Assembly (NCBI RefSeq): GCF_905220975.1
Contig: NZ_CAJNBK010000012.1
Coordinates: 1 to 64,000 of the forward strand
Length of the DNA: 64,000 bases
Source of the DNA: Paraburkholderia haematera
GTDB lineage: Bacteria > Pseudomonadota > Gammaproteobacteria > Burkholderiales > Burkholderiaceae
Reading direction: 5' to 3'
In this document: positions 7,887-17,682 of the stretch, one piece after another
Numbering within the stretch: the first letter of the stretch is position 1
Layout of the letters: every line of letters starts with the position of its first letter
The notes under the pieces: model-generated
What the model saw: the letters and a program-made list of their open reading frames with translations, nothing else
The model's database searches: none
What the model was told of the DNA's origin: nothing
Position numbers and translations under genes: made by a program

Positions 7887-10800
7887 ATGGGCGCGCAGGA
7901 CATTATTGCGGCGATAAAATGGGGGCTTGCGCAAAGCGATCGTCTGCTGAAACTCGATACGCCCCTGGGTGCGAATGTTCTTTTGCCGCAAAGACTGGTG
8001 GGGCATTCACGCCTTGGCCGCGACTACGAATTCACGCTGGACGCCGTTTCAACTAACGACAATATCAAACTTAAAACGCTGATCGCCCAGCCCGTCACGC
8101 TTTGGGTCCAGCAAACCGATCAGTCGTACGCCCCGCACCATGGTTACGTGCATACCGCCCGCCGTTTAGGCTCGGACAGCGCCATTACCAGCTATCAGAT
8201 CGGGTTTGTCTCCTGGATGCATTTTCTGCGTTTCAGAAAAGATGCACGTATCTGGCAGGATAAACCGGCCGATGAAATCCTCACCGAAGTATTCAATATG
8301 CATCCCCAGGCGCAGGGTGCATTCCGTTTCTCATTGCGTAACCCATTACCGCAGCGTTCGTTTTGCGTCCAGTACGAGGACGACTGGAATTTCTGCCACC
8401 GGCTGATGGAAGCGGAAGGGCTGTTCGGTTATTTCGATCAGGCTACCGACGGCAAATCACACACGCTGGTTATCACGGACGATATCGCCAGCCCGCAACC
8501 GCTGTCGCCGCAAACCGTCGACTTCTATCGCTCGGGCACCAACAGCGAAACCGACGCGTTCGTACAGTGGAGCGGCACGCGTACGCTGCAAAGCACGACG
8601 CTTACTACCCGCACGTTCGACTACAAGGCACCGTCCTCAGCCGCGAACCCGAAGGGCACGACGATCCCGACCTTGGCGACACAGGGCGATCTGCCGCAGC
8701 AGGCCGAGGCGTACGAGTACACCGGCGCCTACACCTACGGCAAGCAGGACCGCGGCGATCACCTGTCAAAGGTGCGAATGGAAGAATGGGAGTCGCGCGC
8801 GAAGCGCTTCCACGGCGTAGGCGCGGTGCGCCGCATCGATACAGGCCGCTGGTTCGAACTGGTAGACCACCCAGATCACAGCGCGGGAAGCCAGCAAGAC
8901 CGGCAGTTCGCGGTCATCGGCGTTCAATGGGTGATCGAGAACAACCTGCCGGTTTCGGGCGGCACGACGGACTTCCCGCACAGCCTGAACCAGACAATTG
9001 CCGCGGCCCGGGCAAAGCACGCAAGCGATCCCACCCTGCTCATCAAAGCGCCAGACGGCAGCGAAGGCTTCTTCATGGCCACCGTCGAAGCACAACGCAA
9101 GGCCATCCCGTTCCGCAGCGCGCTCGAGCATCACAAGCCCGAGATGCACATGCAGACCGCAACCGTCGTCGGCCCTGCGAACGAGGAAGTCTTCACGGAC
9201 CAACTGAACCGCATCAAAGTGCAAATGCACTGGGACCGGCTCAACGCGGGAGATGAAAACGCGTCGTGCTGGATGCGGGTGGTTCAATCAGACACGGGTG
9301 GCAGCTATGGCGCGGTCCACGTGCCCCGTGTGGGGGAAGAGGTCATCGTGTCGTTCCTCGACGGTGACTGCGACAAGCCGATCGTCACCGGACGCGTCTA
9401 CAACAGTGCGAAGACACCAGACTGGCATTCGAACGGCATCCTGTCCGGGTACAAGTCGAAGGAGTATCAGGGCAGCGGCTACAACCAGATGGTGATGGAC
9501 GATGCCACCGGTCAGAACCGTGTGCAGATGTACAGCAGCAGCGCAAATTCGCAGCTTCATCTCGGCTACCTGATCGCGCAAACCGGCAACTCACGCGGTG
9601 CGTACCTCGGCAGCGGCTTCGATCTGAAGTCGGACGCGTATGGCGCGGTCCGGGCGGCGCAAGGTATGTACGTGTCGACGCATCCGTCGACGGGCGCATC
9701 GAGCCAACCTCTCGACGTTCGAAACGCGAGCAGTCAGCTAGTCAATTCCGAAAGTGTGATCGAGTCGCTAAGCCAGGCGAGCGAAACACATCAGGCGGAA
9801 AGCCTGAAAGACGGCTACGACTCGTTGAAGTCCTTCACTGACGCCACGCAGAACAGCATCTCTGGCGCCGCAAGCAGCGGCGGCAACACAGCCGGCGGCG
9901 GTACCGGTAGCGCAAACGTATTCAAAGAGCCGATCATGCTGTTTGCGACGCCCGCGGGCATCGCGATGTCGACGCAAAAATCAGCTCACATCGCGGCAAC
10001 GGAGCACGTAAACCTGGTCAGCGGCCAGAGCACGCACATCGCAACCGGCAAATCGCTACTTGCAAGCGTTGGCGAGAAAATCAGCCTGTTCGTTCAGAAC
10101 GCAGGCATGAAGCTCTTCGCGGCGAAAGGCAAAGTAGAGATCAAAGCGCAGTCAGACAACGTCGAATTCACCGCGCAGAAGACATTCAGGTTGCTGTCGG
10201 CAACCGAAAAAATCGAAGCGGCCGCCGATCAGGAAATCCTGTTGACGAGCGGCGGTGCGTACATCCGGATTAAAGGCGGAAACATTGACATCCATGCGCC
10301 GGGAATGGTCGATGTCAAAGGCGCGCAGCACAGCTTCAACGGTCCGACCAGTCAGGGCTATCCGTTGCCGGCCGCGCGTCCTGATCAACCGGGACAGCTT
10401 GAGCTGCTGCATCAATATGCGAATGGCGAGCCGGTCAAAGGTGGACAGTTCTCGGTGCTGGACGCCAACGGCGGACTTCTGCGGCAAGGCGCGCTCGATG
10501 CAAACGGTCGCATGACCGTAAGCGGCTTGCCTCCGGGCGTCGCGCAAGTGCAATTCGGCAATGATCCTCGTGATCCATCCCAGCCGGCTAACTATTTCAA
10601 AAGCATCAAGTGGCCGATCGAGCCGCTTAGCGCTTCGGGCGACACCGCTGCGGCTTCACAAATGGCTTCATTCCTGCCGGGTGCCGGTAATGCGTCGGGC
10701 GCAGCGAGTGCGGCCGGAACCGCCGGCGCAGCGAGCGCAGCAGGCACGATGGCGAGCGCGGCAACAGGTGCAATGAGCACGGCCGCAGGCGGGGCGTCGC

Positions 10801-11027
10801 AACTTGCGAGCCTCGCTAGCGTGGCCTCGCAAGGCACGAGCGGACTCGCATCAATGGCAAAAGGTCAGGCTACGGGGCTCGCCCAAAACGCGCTCACAAA
10901 GGCGCTGCCATCGGAAGCAAGCGCCGCGCTTTCGCAGGCAAGCCAGGCTGCCAGTGCCGCCAAGGAAATCAGCAGCATCGCACAATCGGCACGCAGCGCA
11001 CTGCCGGCAATCAAGGGCATCGTCTGA
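7887..11027 (+). CDS. vgrG: VgrG tip protein, module B (cargo: RHS toxin)
   Basis: A 1046-residue VgrG with the same gp27/gp5/DUF2345 core as the other two copies, ending near residue 820 at the shared SFNGP motif. The N-terminal ~800 residues are almost identical to module C. The tail differs. It has a short carboxypeptidase-regulatory/transthyretin-like segment (residues ~835-895, with GEPVKGGQFSVLDANG) and then a low-complexity Ala/Gly/Ser-rich stretch of about 120 residues that is probably helical. The tail is inferred to dock or tether the RHS cargo encoded downstream. The GAGGCGG ribosome site and MGAQDI start are shared by all three copies. Confidence 0.92.
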   Translation: MGAQDIIAAIKWGLAQSDRLLKLDTPLGANVLLPQRLVGHSRLGRDYEFTLDAVSTNDNIKLKTLIAQPVTLWVQQTDQSYAPHHGYVHTARRLGSDSAITSYQIGFVSWMHFLRFRKDARIWQDKPADEILTEVFNMHPQAQGAFRFSLRNPLPQRSFCVQYEDDWNFCHRLMEAEGLFGYFDQATDGKSHTLVITDDIASPQPLSPQTVDFYRSGTNSETDAFVQWSGTRTLQSTTLTTRTFDYKAPSSAANPKGTTIPTLATQGDLPQQAEAYEYTGAYTYGKQDRGDHLSKVRMEEWESRAKRFHGVGAVRRIDTGRWFELVDHPDHSAGSQQDRQFAVIGVQWVIENNLPVSGGTTDFPHSLNQTIAAARAKHASDPTLLIKAPDGSEGFFMATVEAQRKAIPFRSALEHHKPEMHMQTATVVGPANEEVFTDQLNRIKVQMHWDRLNAGDENASCWMRVVQSDTGGSYGAVHVPRVGEEVIVSFLDGDCDKPIVTGRVYNSAKTPDWHSNGILSGYKSKEYQGSGYNQMVMDDATGQNRVQMYSSSANSQLHLGYLIAQTGNSRGAYLGSGFDLKSDAYGAVRAAQGMYVSTHPSTGASSQPLDVRNASSQLVNSESVIESLSQASETHQAESLKDGYDSLKSFTDATQNSISGAASSGGNTAGGGTGSANVFKEPIMLFATPAGIAMSTQKSAHIAATEHVNLVSGQSTHIATGKSLLASVGEKISLFVQNAGMKLFAAKGKVEIKAQSDNVEFTAQKTFRLLSATEKIEAAADQEILLTSGGAYIRIKGGNIDIHAPGMVDVKGAQHSFNGPTSQGYPLPAARPDQPGQLELLHQYANGEPVKGGQFSVLDANGGLLRQGALDANGRMTVSGLPPGVAQVQFGNDPRDPSQPANYFKSIKWPIEPLSASGDTAAASQMASFLPGAGNASGAASAAGTAGAASAAGTMASAATGAMSTAAGGASQLASLASVASQGTSGLASMAKGQATGLAQNALTKALPSEASAALSQASQAASAAKEISSIAQSARSALPAIKGIV

Positions 11028-11069
11028 TTCGATGCCGACAATTTGACTTCAAATAAATACAGCCCTGTC

Positions 11070-11432
11070 ATGAAAAAAACGGCCTTTCTCGCGCTCGCGT
11101 TCGTACTCACTTCGACGGCATTCGGCGCAACCGAACTGAAACTATCCGCAGCCGCGATGGCCTCGCAATACGCGAGCGACGCCGACGCTGCGTCAAAATA
11201 CACCGACAAACCGCTCGCGCTAACCGGCAAGCTGCTATCCCTCGATTCGGGCCTGACCGACAACGTCATCGGCAAGCTCGGCGACGATTCTGACTCCGCC
11301 GTGCGCGTGACATTTGCCGATAAAGCAAGCGTCGACAAGATCCGCTCGCGCGTTGGTCAAAAGGTGACGCTGCATTGCGTTGGCGCGTTCTCGACCGGCT
11401 ATCCGGCAGCGACTGACTGCAAGGTCAAGTAA
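11070..11432 (+). CDS. Small exported OB-fold (tRNA_anti-like) protein
   Basis: A 120-residue protein with a Sec signal peptide (MKKTAFLALAFVLTSTAFGA), so it is probably periplasmic. The mature part fits the tRNA_anti-like OB-fold family: an Ala-rich helix with YASDADAASKY, a KPLALTGKLLSL strand, VRVTFADK, and a GQKVTLHCVG strand, ending with a conserved Cys. The ATG at 11070 is chosen over an upstream in-frame TTG because the signal peptide starts there. It lies 42 bp after vgrG and 7 bp before another exported protein. Its role in the T6SS module is unknown; it could be an accessory or protective factor for the toxin. Confidence 0.65.
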   Translation: MKKTAFLALAFVLTSTAFGATELKLSAAAMASQYASDADAASKYTDKPLALTGKLLSLDSGLTDNVIGKLGDDSDSAVRVTFADKASVDKIRSRVGQKVTLHCVGAFSTGYPAATDCKVK

Positions 11433-11439
11433 GTCCGCG

Positions 11440-11976
11440 ATGAAATTCGTTCAGACATTGATGAGTACGGCGTGCTGCGTTGCGATTGTCGCAAGCGCGC
11501 ACGCCCAGTCGGCAACCGATCTGCAGACGATGGCCCGCTTCGTCGAGTGCAAGCTCGACGCACGCCAGATAGATAGCTTCATCGACCGTGTCGACAGCGG
11601 GGCCGTGCCGGGCCTCACGAGTCAGCCGTCGCAAGAAAAAGCGGTCGACCTGGCATGGAAAACGCAGAAACCGATTCAGGCATGGGGCACGTCGTCGAAC
11701 CTTGTGTCGATCGTGTCGCCAAGGCAGATGCTGCTCGCCATTCCCACACCTGAAGGCGATGAAATTAGCGTTGCCAAGCAATGGGTCGCGCGTATCGGCG
11801 GCATGAGCGAAGGAGCCGGTACCATTTCACTACGCGAGAACGCTCAATGGCGGGGCGTCGACTATCGCAAGACGGTCGGCAAGAAGGAAATCAGATTGCT
11901 TGTCGATCAGCAGGAAAGCCCGGGATGGATTCTGCTCGGATGCCGTTACGACAAACTCTTTACTAATAGCAACTAA
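11440..11976 (+). CDS. Exported hypothetical protein of the RHS module
   Basis: A 178-residue protein starting MKFVQTLMSTACCVAIVASAHAQ, a clear Sec signal peptide with likely cleavage after AHA. The mature part has two cysteines (CKLDARQ and GCRYDKL) that could form a disulfide. No family is recognised. It sits 7 bp after the OB-fold gene and 16 bp before the RHS toxin gene, in the place where many RHS loci encode a cytoplasmic chaperone. Because this protein is exported, it is unlikely to be a conventional Eag or DUF4123 chaperone. A second immunity function is possible but unproven. Confidence 0.6.
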   Translation: MKFVQTLMSTACCVAIVASAHAQSATDLQTMARFVECKLDARQIDSFIDRVDSGAVPGLTSQPSQEKAVDLAWKTQKPIQAWGTSSNLVSIVSPRQMLLAIPTPEGDEISVAKQWVARIGGMSEGAGTISLRENAQWRGVDYRKTVGKKEIRLLVDQQESPGWILLGCRYDKLFTNSN

Positions 11977-11992
11977 ACCGACCTGACCCAGC

Positions 11993-14900
11993 ATGAGCGA
12001 AGCCGCCGCCCAGACCACCGCCGTAGTCCGAACCGAAGTCGCCATCGCGCCGCTTGTCACCATCGCGAAGGAGGACGTCGGTTCCGCACTCGAGCAATTC
12101 GATGCGTGGCTCAAGAGCGTCAGCGATGGCTACATCACCCTCGATCGCGTCGAGCAACTGGCGAACTACATTCCCGTCGTCTCGAACATTCTGTCTGCGG
12201 TCGACGTCGTGATGGATATCAAGCGGCTGATCGAAGCAGAGTCGAAAGACTTCTTCGACTATCTGAACCTGGGCATCGACCTCATTGGCGTGATCCCGCT
12301 GCCGCCCGTGATGGGTGAATTCCGTATGGGCGCGCGGCCCTTGATGAAGCTCGCTCGCGAGGAGCTCGCGAAAAGCGCAAAGGCCGTTGCGGAAGGCGGA
12401 GCACAGATGATCGCCGATACGGTCATCTCGGTGCTTGTGGCGCACATCAGCGCGAAGTTTGCCGGCGACATCGAAAAATTTATTCAGGAAGTGCAGGCGA
12501 AGCTCGCGCAGATGCTCAACGACTGCGCGGATCATGCGAAGAAGCTGCTCGAAGGTCTTGCGCAGATTTTTGAAGGTGCGGCGTCGGGCAAGCTCTTCGA
12601 CACGTCAGGCAACTATCGCGCAGCTGACAAGCATCTGGAGCAAGTCGGCGACGGCTTTGCCGCCCATGACGCGAGCAAGATTGCCGAGAACCTGTGGTCG
12701 TATCTGAAGGACGGCACCAAGGTACTGGTCAAGGACGCGGCGAATCTCGCCTCGCGCGCAGCGAATGAAATCTCGCCATCGACGAACCAGCGGCTCAAGC
12801 AAATGGCCGCGGAAGCACGCCACGCGATTCCGATGGTGACGGAAAAGATCAAGGGTTTGAATAGCGCGGATGTCGGTGGCCTGATCTGGATGCTCGACGC
12901 GCTGATGAAGGCCGTGGCTAAGTGGAAGGAAAAGCAGAAACACAAACAGACTGTCGGCATCAAGGCAGCCGGCAAGGTGGAAGCCGAGTTGAAGAAAACC
13001 GAAGGCGAACTGGAGACAATCGCCACGCAGGGGAAGGCGAAGCACCCAGGGGCGAGCGACTGCAAGAGCTGTGGTCTGGGACGCAGCGGCGGCTCGATCG
13101 GCTATGCACTCGGCGACGAGCGCTTCGATCACCAAGACTTTGTCTTGCCCGGCGCGATGCCGGTAGTGTGGCGACGTACTTACCGGTCATTTCTCTCTGA
13201 ATATGACGAAAGCAATCTGGGTGCGCGCTGGATCACTCCCTACACCACGCGCTTCGATATCCACGCGGCGAAGCTTGTGTATCACGATCCGAGTGGACGC
13301 AGTCTTGAGTACCCACTGCTCAAGGCGGGCGAGACGCACGACGATCTCGCTGAGGACCTCACGCTCGCGCGACTCGATGACCAGTGGCTCACGCTCACGC
13401 GCGGGCATGAACTGCTCGAAGCGTATGAAAAACGCGGTGGCGCCTTCCGTCTCGCTTTCCTGAAGGATCGCAACGGCAGTCAGGTCACGCTGGACTACGA
13501 CGACGCGCATCGGCTTACGCGGCTGATCACCGCGCAAAGCATCGTCGTATTTTCACACGATGCAGGCGGCCGTCTCGTCGAAGCGGTGGAGATCGACCAG
13601 GAAGGAGAACGGATCGGCACGCTGGTGCGTTACGCGTACGACCAGCATGGCGACCTCATTGCGGCAACCGACCGCCACGGCAATCGTCGCGAGTACGCCT
13701 ACACGCATCACCTCGTGACCCGGTACACGGATCGCACCGGCCGTGGCATGAATCTGGAATGGGATGGCTCTGGACCCAAGGCGAAGTGCGTTCGCGAATA
13801 CGCGGACGACGGGAGCTACGACACACGCCTCGCGTGGCATCCGGACATCCGTCTCGTCGATGTGAGTGACGCCCTCGGCAACGTGACCCGCTATTACTTC
13901 GATATCGACGGTTACACGTATCGAATCATTCATGCGGACGGCCTCAATGAATGGTTCTACCGCGACGCCCAACATAATCTGACGCAGCATATTTACCCGG
14001 ACGGCAGCGTCGAGCGTTTCACCTACGATACGCGCGGCAACCTGATCGAGCAGGCCCGTCCGGATGGCAGCGTGGTACGCATGGAGTACGACGCAAAGGA
14101 TCAGATGATTGTGATCGTCGATCCGCAAACATATCGCTGGACCCGCGAATACGACGACGCGGGCAATGTCACGACGCAGATTGATCCGCTGGGTCACAAA
14201 ACCCAATACAGCTACAACGATCAGGGGCAGCCAACCGAAATCGTCGACGCGAAAGGTGGGGCAAAAGCACTCGCTTATGATGCTGCGGGACGCCTTGTCG
14301 GCTATACCGATTGCTCGGGAAAGACAACGCAGTGGACCTATGACGGAGAGGGCCGCCTGCTCGAGAGCAAGGACGCGGGTGGGCGGAGTGTTGTCTATCG
14401 TTATGGTGGCAACGGCCAACTGGCCAAAGTCCAATCCGCTGCGGGAATCGAGAAGCTGGAATACGACGCGGAGGGCCGGCTCCTGGTGCATACGGATCCG
14501 CTGAACCGCGTCACGCGCTATGGATACGACGCCGCCGGGCGGATCGCGAATCGACGCGATGCATCGGGCGAACTGCTGACCTATCGCTATGACCAGGTCG
14601 GACGCCTGAGCGCGCTCACTGATTCGAATCACGCGACCTACCAGTTCCATTACGATCCGGTCGGCCGACTCCTCGAGGAAATTGCCTTCGACGGGATGAC
14701 GACCCGCTACGCCTACGACGCAGCGACTGGCCAGTTGCAAACCGTCGATGAAGCGGGACAAACGACTCAGCTCGAATACGACAGCGGTGGACGCCTCGCG
14801 CGGCGCGTCGCCGGCGCAAGTGACGAGCGTTTCATGTACGACGGAAGTGGTCGTCTGATCGACGCACAAAACGCAATCAGCCGGGTGCAGCATTTCTTCG

Positions 14901-16732
14901 ACCCAGTCGGCAATCTGGTGCGCGAACATCACGCGCAGCAACTGTTCGATGAGCGTCGCAGCTACGTGTGGCGGCACGAATACGACGAGATCGGCACGCG
15001 TATCAAAACCGTGCGCCCGGATGGCCATTCGGTCGACTGGCTGGTTTATGGCACGGGCCATGTGCACGGGATGCAGCTCGACGGGCAGGAACTGATTCAG
15101 TTCGAGCGTGACGACCTGCATCGCGAAACTCAGCGCACGCTATCGAACCGGATCGCGCAGAACACGCGTTACGACCCGGTCGGGCGGATGGAATCTCAGG
15201 CACTTAAGCGTGCCGGCGCACCCGCCCCGATCGTGGCACGCCGGTATCAATACGATGCCGTGGGACAGCTCAAAGAGATCGACGACAGCCGGCAGGGCGT
15301 GACGCGTTATCAGTACGATCCCGTCGGCAGGCTGATTGAAGCGGTGAGTCCTTCTGCGACCGAACGTTTCGCATTTGATCCAGCCAGCAATATCGTCGAT
15401 CCGGGCAGTCCGGCGCATGCACGCACTGGCGGCGGGCAACAATTGAGTACCTTGCCGGCGCAGACGCCGAGAGTGCTGGGCAATCTTTTAAAGGACTACG
15501 CCGGCAAACACTTTACCTACGATGCCCGCGGCAACCTGATTTCTAAACGCTCGGCGGGCGCCGAGCAGCGCTACGAGTGGGACGAATTCAACCGGATGAC
15601 GGCGGCCAGTGTTGCTGAGCCGGCGCGCCATCATGAGGCACGTTACTTCTACGACGCGTTCGGGCGCCGTATCGGTAAAGAGGTCGACGGCACGCGCACG
15701 ACGTTCGGCTGGGACGGCGATACGCTGGCATACGAGAGCGCCGATGAAGGTAGCACGCATTACGTGTATGAAGCGGGGTCGTTCGTGCCGCTGGCGCAGT
15801 TCGTCTCCGGCCCGATCTCCGGTATTGCTACGCCCGATTGGAAGCAGACCGATCGCTACGCGCCGGAAGACGATCCGCTGCTCAAGCCTGTACGTCCCCC
15901 CTCCGCCGTGCATGTCTTTTACTACCACTGCGATCAGCTCGGCACGCCGCAGATGCTTACCGACGAACTCGGTGAGGTCGTCTGGGAGGCAAAATACAAG
16001 GCGTGGGGCGAAGCTCGGGATGTGATAGCGCGAGTGTCGAAGGCGACGCTCAGCGCTCCGCGCAACCCGATCCGTTTCCAGGGGCAGCAACTCGACGAAG
16101 AGACCGGCCTCGCATATAACCGGCATCGCTACTATGATCCGGACACTGGACGGTTTACGGCCAAAGACCCGATTGGGCTGTTGGGTGGCGGGAACTTGTA
16201 CCAGTACGCGCCGAATCCGACTGGCTGGGTCGATCCGCTGGGGCTCAAGAAGAAAGCGCAAACGCCGAATAAGGATTGCTGCCAGAAGGACCCTTGTGCC
16301 GGGAAAGATCCTGCTGCACAGGCAAAAACATGGCAAGGTTCGGCTCCGTACTATGGGGTCGACTCATACCAGAACACCGTACTAAAACGAGGCACCGTGC
16401 TTTATACGCTTTACCCGTATGCCGCTCCTGAAAAAATTGCGACCGCATTGCCCGGAAATTATTTTTCGGATGCTCGCACAGTTTTGGGTAGCAGTGGCTC
16501 AGCCCGGGAGTACAACGACTTGACTCAGGTTGCACATTCTGCGAATTGGCCGAGCGGTCGGGCGATGAGATCTCAATTGCGGGCCTTTGTGGTGACCAAA
16601 GACATCTGCGTCGCTAAAGGCAAGGCATCGGCGAATACAAACCTTGGTAAAGGCGGTGGTACTCAATACTTCGTTTCGGATCAGGATAAGGGTAGCCTTG
16701 TCGGCGGGAACATATTGAAATTCGGGAGTTAA
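11993..16732 (+). CDS. RHS-repeat T6SS toxin with TNT-like C-terminal domain
   Basis: A 1579-residue RHS protein. Residues 1-350 are a helical, Lys/Ala-rich N-terminal region with hydrophobic stretches and no PAAR domain. A DUF6531-type region begins near residue 355 (DCKSCGLGRSGGS). RHS/YD repeats (YDAAGR, YDPVGRL) run to the core-closing motif DPIGLLGGGNLYQYAPNP and a second DPLGL near residue 1418. The last ~160 residues are the toxin: RGTVLY, GNYFSDAR and GGGTQYFV recall TNT/Tse6-type NAD(P)+ glycohydrolases, in which an Arg and the Gln of GGGTQ are catalytic. Immunity is encoded immediately downstream. The RHS assignment is secure; the NADase call is inference. Confidence 0.88.
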   Translation: MSEAAAQTTAVVRTEVAIAPLVTIAKEDVGSALEQFDAWLKSVSDGYITLDRVEQLANYIPVVSNILSAVDVVMDIKRLIEAESKDFFDYLNLGIDLIGVIPLPPVMGEFRMGARPLMKLAREELAKSAKAVAEGGAQMIADTVISVLVAHISAKFAGDIEKFIQEVQAKLAQMLNDCADHAKKLLEGLAQIFEGAASGKLFDTSGNYRAADKHLEQVGDGFAAHDASKIAENLWSYLKDGTKVLVKDAANLASRAANEISPSTNQRLKQMAAEARHAIPMVTEKIKGLNSADVGGLIWMLDALMKAVAKWKEKQKHKQTVGIKAAGKVEAELKKTEGELETIATQGKAKHPGASDCKSCGLGRSGGSIGYALGDERFDHQDFVLPGAMPVVWRRTYRSFLSEYDESNLGARWITPYTTRFDIHAAKLVYHDPSGRSLEYPLLKAGETHDDLAEDLTLARLDDQWLTLTRGHELLEAYEKRGGAFRLAFLKDRNGSQVTLDYDDAHRLTRLITAQSIVVFSHDAGGRLVEAVEIDQEGERIGTLVRYAYDQHGDLIAATDRHGNRREYAYTHHLVTRYTDRTGRGMNLEWDGSGPKAKCVREYADDGSYDTRLAWHPDIRLVDVSDALGNVTRYYFDIDGYTYRIIHADGLNEWFYRDAQHNLTQHIYPDGSVERFTYDTRGNLIEQARPDGSVVRMEYDAKDQMIVIVDPQTYRWTREYDDAGNVTTQIDPLGHKTQYSYNDQGQPTEIVDAKGGAKALAYDAAGRLVGYTDCSGKTTQWTYDGEGRLLESKDAGGRSVVYRYGGNGQLAKVQSAAGIEKLEYDAEGRLLVHTDPLNRVTRYGYDAAGRIANRRDASGELLTYRYDQVGRLSALTDSNHATYQFHYDPVGRLLEEIAFDGMTTRYAYDAATGQLQTVDEAGQTTQLEYDSGGRLARRVAGASDERFMYDGSGRLIDAQNAISRVQHFFDPVGNLVREHHAQQLFDERRSYVWRHEYDEIGTRIKTVRPDGHSVDWLVYGTGHVHGMQLDGQELIQFERDDLHRETQRTLSNRIAQNTRYDPVGRMESQALKRAGAPAPIVARRYQYDAVGQLKEIDDSRQGVTRYQYDPVGRLIEAVSPSATERFAFDPASNIVDPGSPAHARTGGGQQLSTLPAQTPRVLGNLLKDYAGKHFTYDARGNLISKRSAGAEQRYEWDEFNRMTAASVAEPARHHEARYFYDAFGRRIGKEVDGTRTTFGWDGDTLAYESADEGSTHYVYEAGSFVPLAQFVSGPISGIATPDWKQTDRYAPEDDPLLKPVRPPSAVHVFYYHCDQLGTPQMLTDELGEVVWEAKYKAWGEARDVIARVSKATLSAPRNPIRFQGQQLDEETGLAYNRHRYYDPDTGRFTAKDPIGLLGGGNLYQYAPNPTGWVDPLGLKKKAQTPNKDCCQKDPCAGKDPAAQAKTWQGSAPYYGVDSYQNTVLKRGTVLYTLYPYAAPEKIATALPGNYFSDARTVLGSSGSAREYNDLTQVAHSANWPSGRAMRSQLRAFVVTKDICVAKGKASANTNLGKGGGTQYFVSDQDKGSLVGGNILKFGS

Positions 16733-16734
16733 TG

Positions 16735-17184
16735 ATGTCGGGCACCTTCAATTTTTCGACCGGTGAACTGGATGTGGGCACGGGGCTCGTACTCGCGCCG
16801 GGCCGCACGACCGTGCCGGACTTGATCGCAGCAGGATGGAAGGCGCTGGACGCTCGCAACGGGTGGGAGTCGTTCAGCGTCAACGAGATATTGATTTGGC
16901 GGCACTCGTTTGCAGTGTCGGCCCGCTTTCATGAAGGCAAGTTCGTCGCGATCGACAGCCTTTGGAATGACGGATGCATTCGCAAACAGGACTGGTCGGC
17001 GACAAATGACGACCTCGTTCGTGAAAAAAAGACGTTAGCGAAACTGATCATGACAGAAGCGCAAACAACGCGCGTCGCCACTTCGCAAGGCGTCGATTCG
17101 TTTGTATTCAACTGGGGGACGATATCGGTACGCGCCGATCCGCGGTCAATGATGGTCATGCTCACTATCGCCTATACCGAGTAG
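16735..17184 (+). CDS. Cognate immunity protein for the RHS toxin
   Basis: A 149-residue cytoplasmic-type protein without signal peptide or membrane segment. Two adjacent ATGs exist, at 16732 (overlapping the RHS stop as TAATG) and 16735; the second has better spacing from GGGAG. Its position directly after the toxin tip marks it as immunity. It shares a pattern with the gene at 18119: an opening SG(x)nL segment, a central W/G-F-x-SF/SY strand, and a closing strand WGxIxVxxD then TIxY. The two therefore appear to be diverged members of one immunity family. A cytoplasmic location suits a toxin that depletes NAD. Confidence 0.75.
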   Translation: MSGTFNFSTGELDVGTGLVLAPGRTTVPDLIAAGWKALDARNGWESFSVNEILIWRHSFAVSARFHEGKFVAIDSLWNDGCIRKQDWSATNDDLVREKKTLAKLIMTEAQTTRVATSQGVDSFVFNWGTISVRADPRSMMVMLTIAYTE

Positions 17185-17265
17185 CCACGGAAACCGGATT
17201 GCGCGACCTAGCAGCCGTCCAACGCAGGTTAACCTCGAGTGAATACGTCAAGCCCCAGAGACATT

Positions 17266-17553
17266 ATGAAACGATATCTGATTCTGAACGGCGACAAGAC
17301 GACAGCTAACGGCGTCGTTCAGGCCGCCACCACCTCCATTCAATTGAGCGATAAAGACGTCGCCCACGAAGGGGATCCTGTCGCATGCCCGGCTTGTAAC
17401 ACAACGGGGAAGATCCAATGCGACGGACCGCGCCAGATCATGACTGCGCCGGACGGACGGCATGCCGCGTTAAGTGACGATCTGTGTATTTGCGGTTGCC
17501 ATCCGCCACCTCGGTTGGTGGCTTCCCAACAGATGATGTCGACAGAGACGTAG
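17266..17553 (+). CDS. PAAR-domain spike-tip protein
   Basis: A 95-residue protein beginning MKRYLILNGDKTT. The sequence (GDKTTANGVVQ, then EGDPVACPACNTTGKIQ, GPRQI and LCICGCHPPP) fits the small PAAR proteins that cap VgrG with a Zn-bound conical tip. The Cys pairs and His would provide the metal site. The ATG at 17266 is preferred over a GTG nine codons upstream because the domain starts there and AGAGA precedes it. Encoding PAAR separately is consistent with the RHS protein lacking its own PAAR domain, so the two may act together on one VgrG tip. Confidence 0.8.
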   Translation: MKRYLILNGDKTTANGVVQAATTSIQLSDKDVAHEGDPVACPACNTTGKIQCDGPRQIMTAPDGRHAALSDDLCICGCHPPPRLVASQQMMSTET

Positions 17554-17682
17554 AAGTAGCATGGGTTCATTCTGCCTGTGCCGTCTCGTTCGCATTTAAG
17601 CGAGTGACGGCCTCCCTGTGCACCCCAAATCAGCCGCCACTCCAATTCAAACGGTTTCAGATTGGAGCTCGGAGACGCTTCA

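Noticed and set aside
13553..15121. Long reading frame antisense to the RHS toxin gene (522 codons)
   Set aside because: It lies wholly opposite a confirmed RHS gene, has no ribosome site and its composition follows from the complementary strand in GC-rich DNA.
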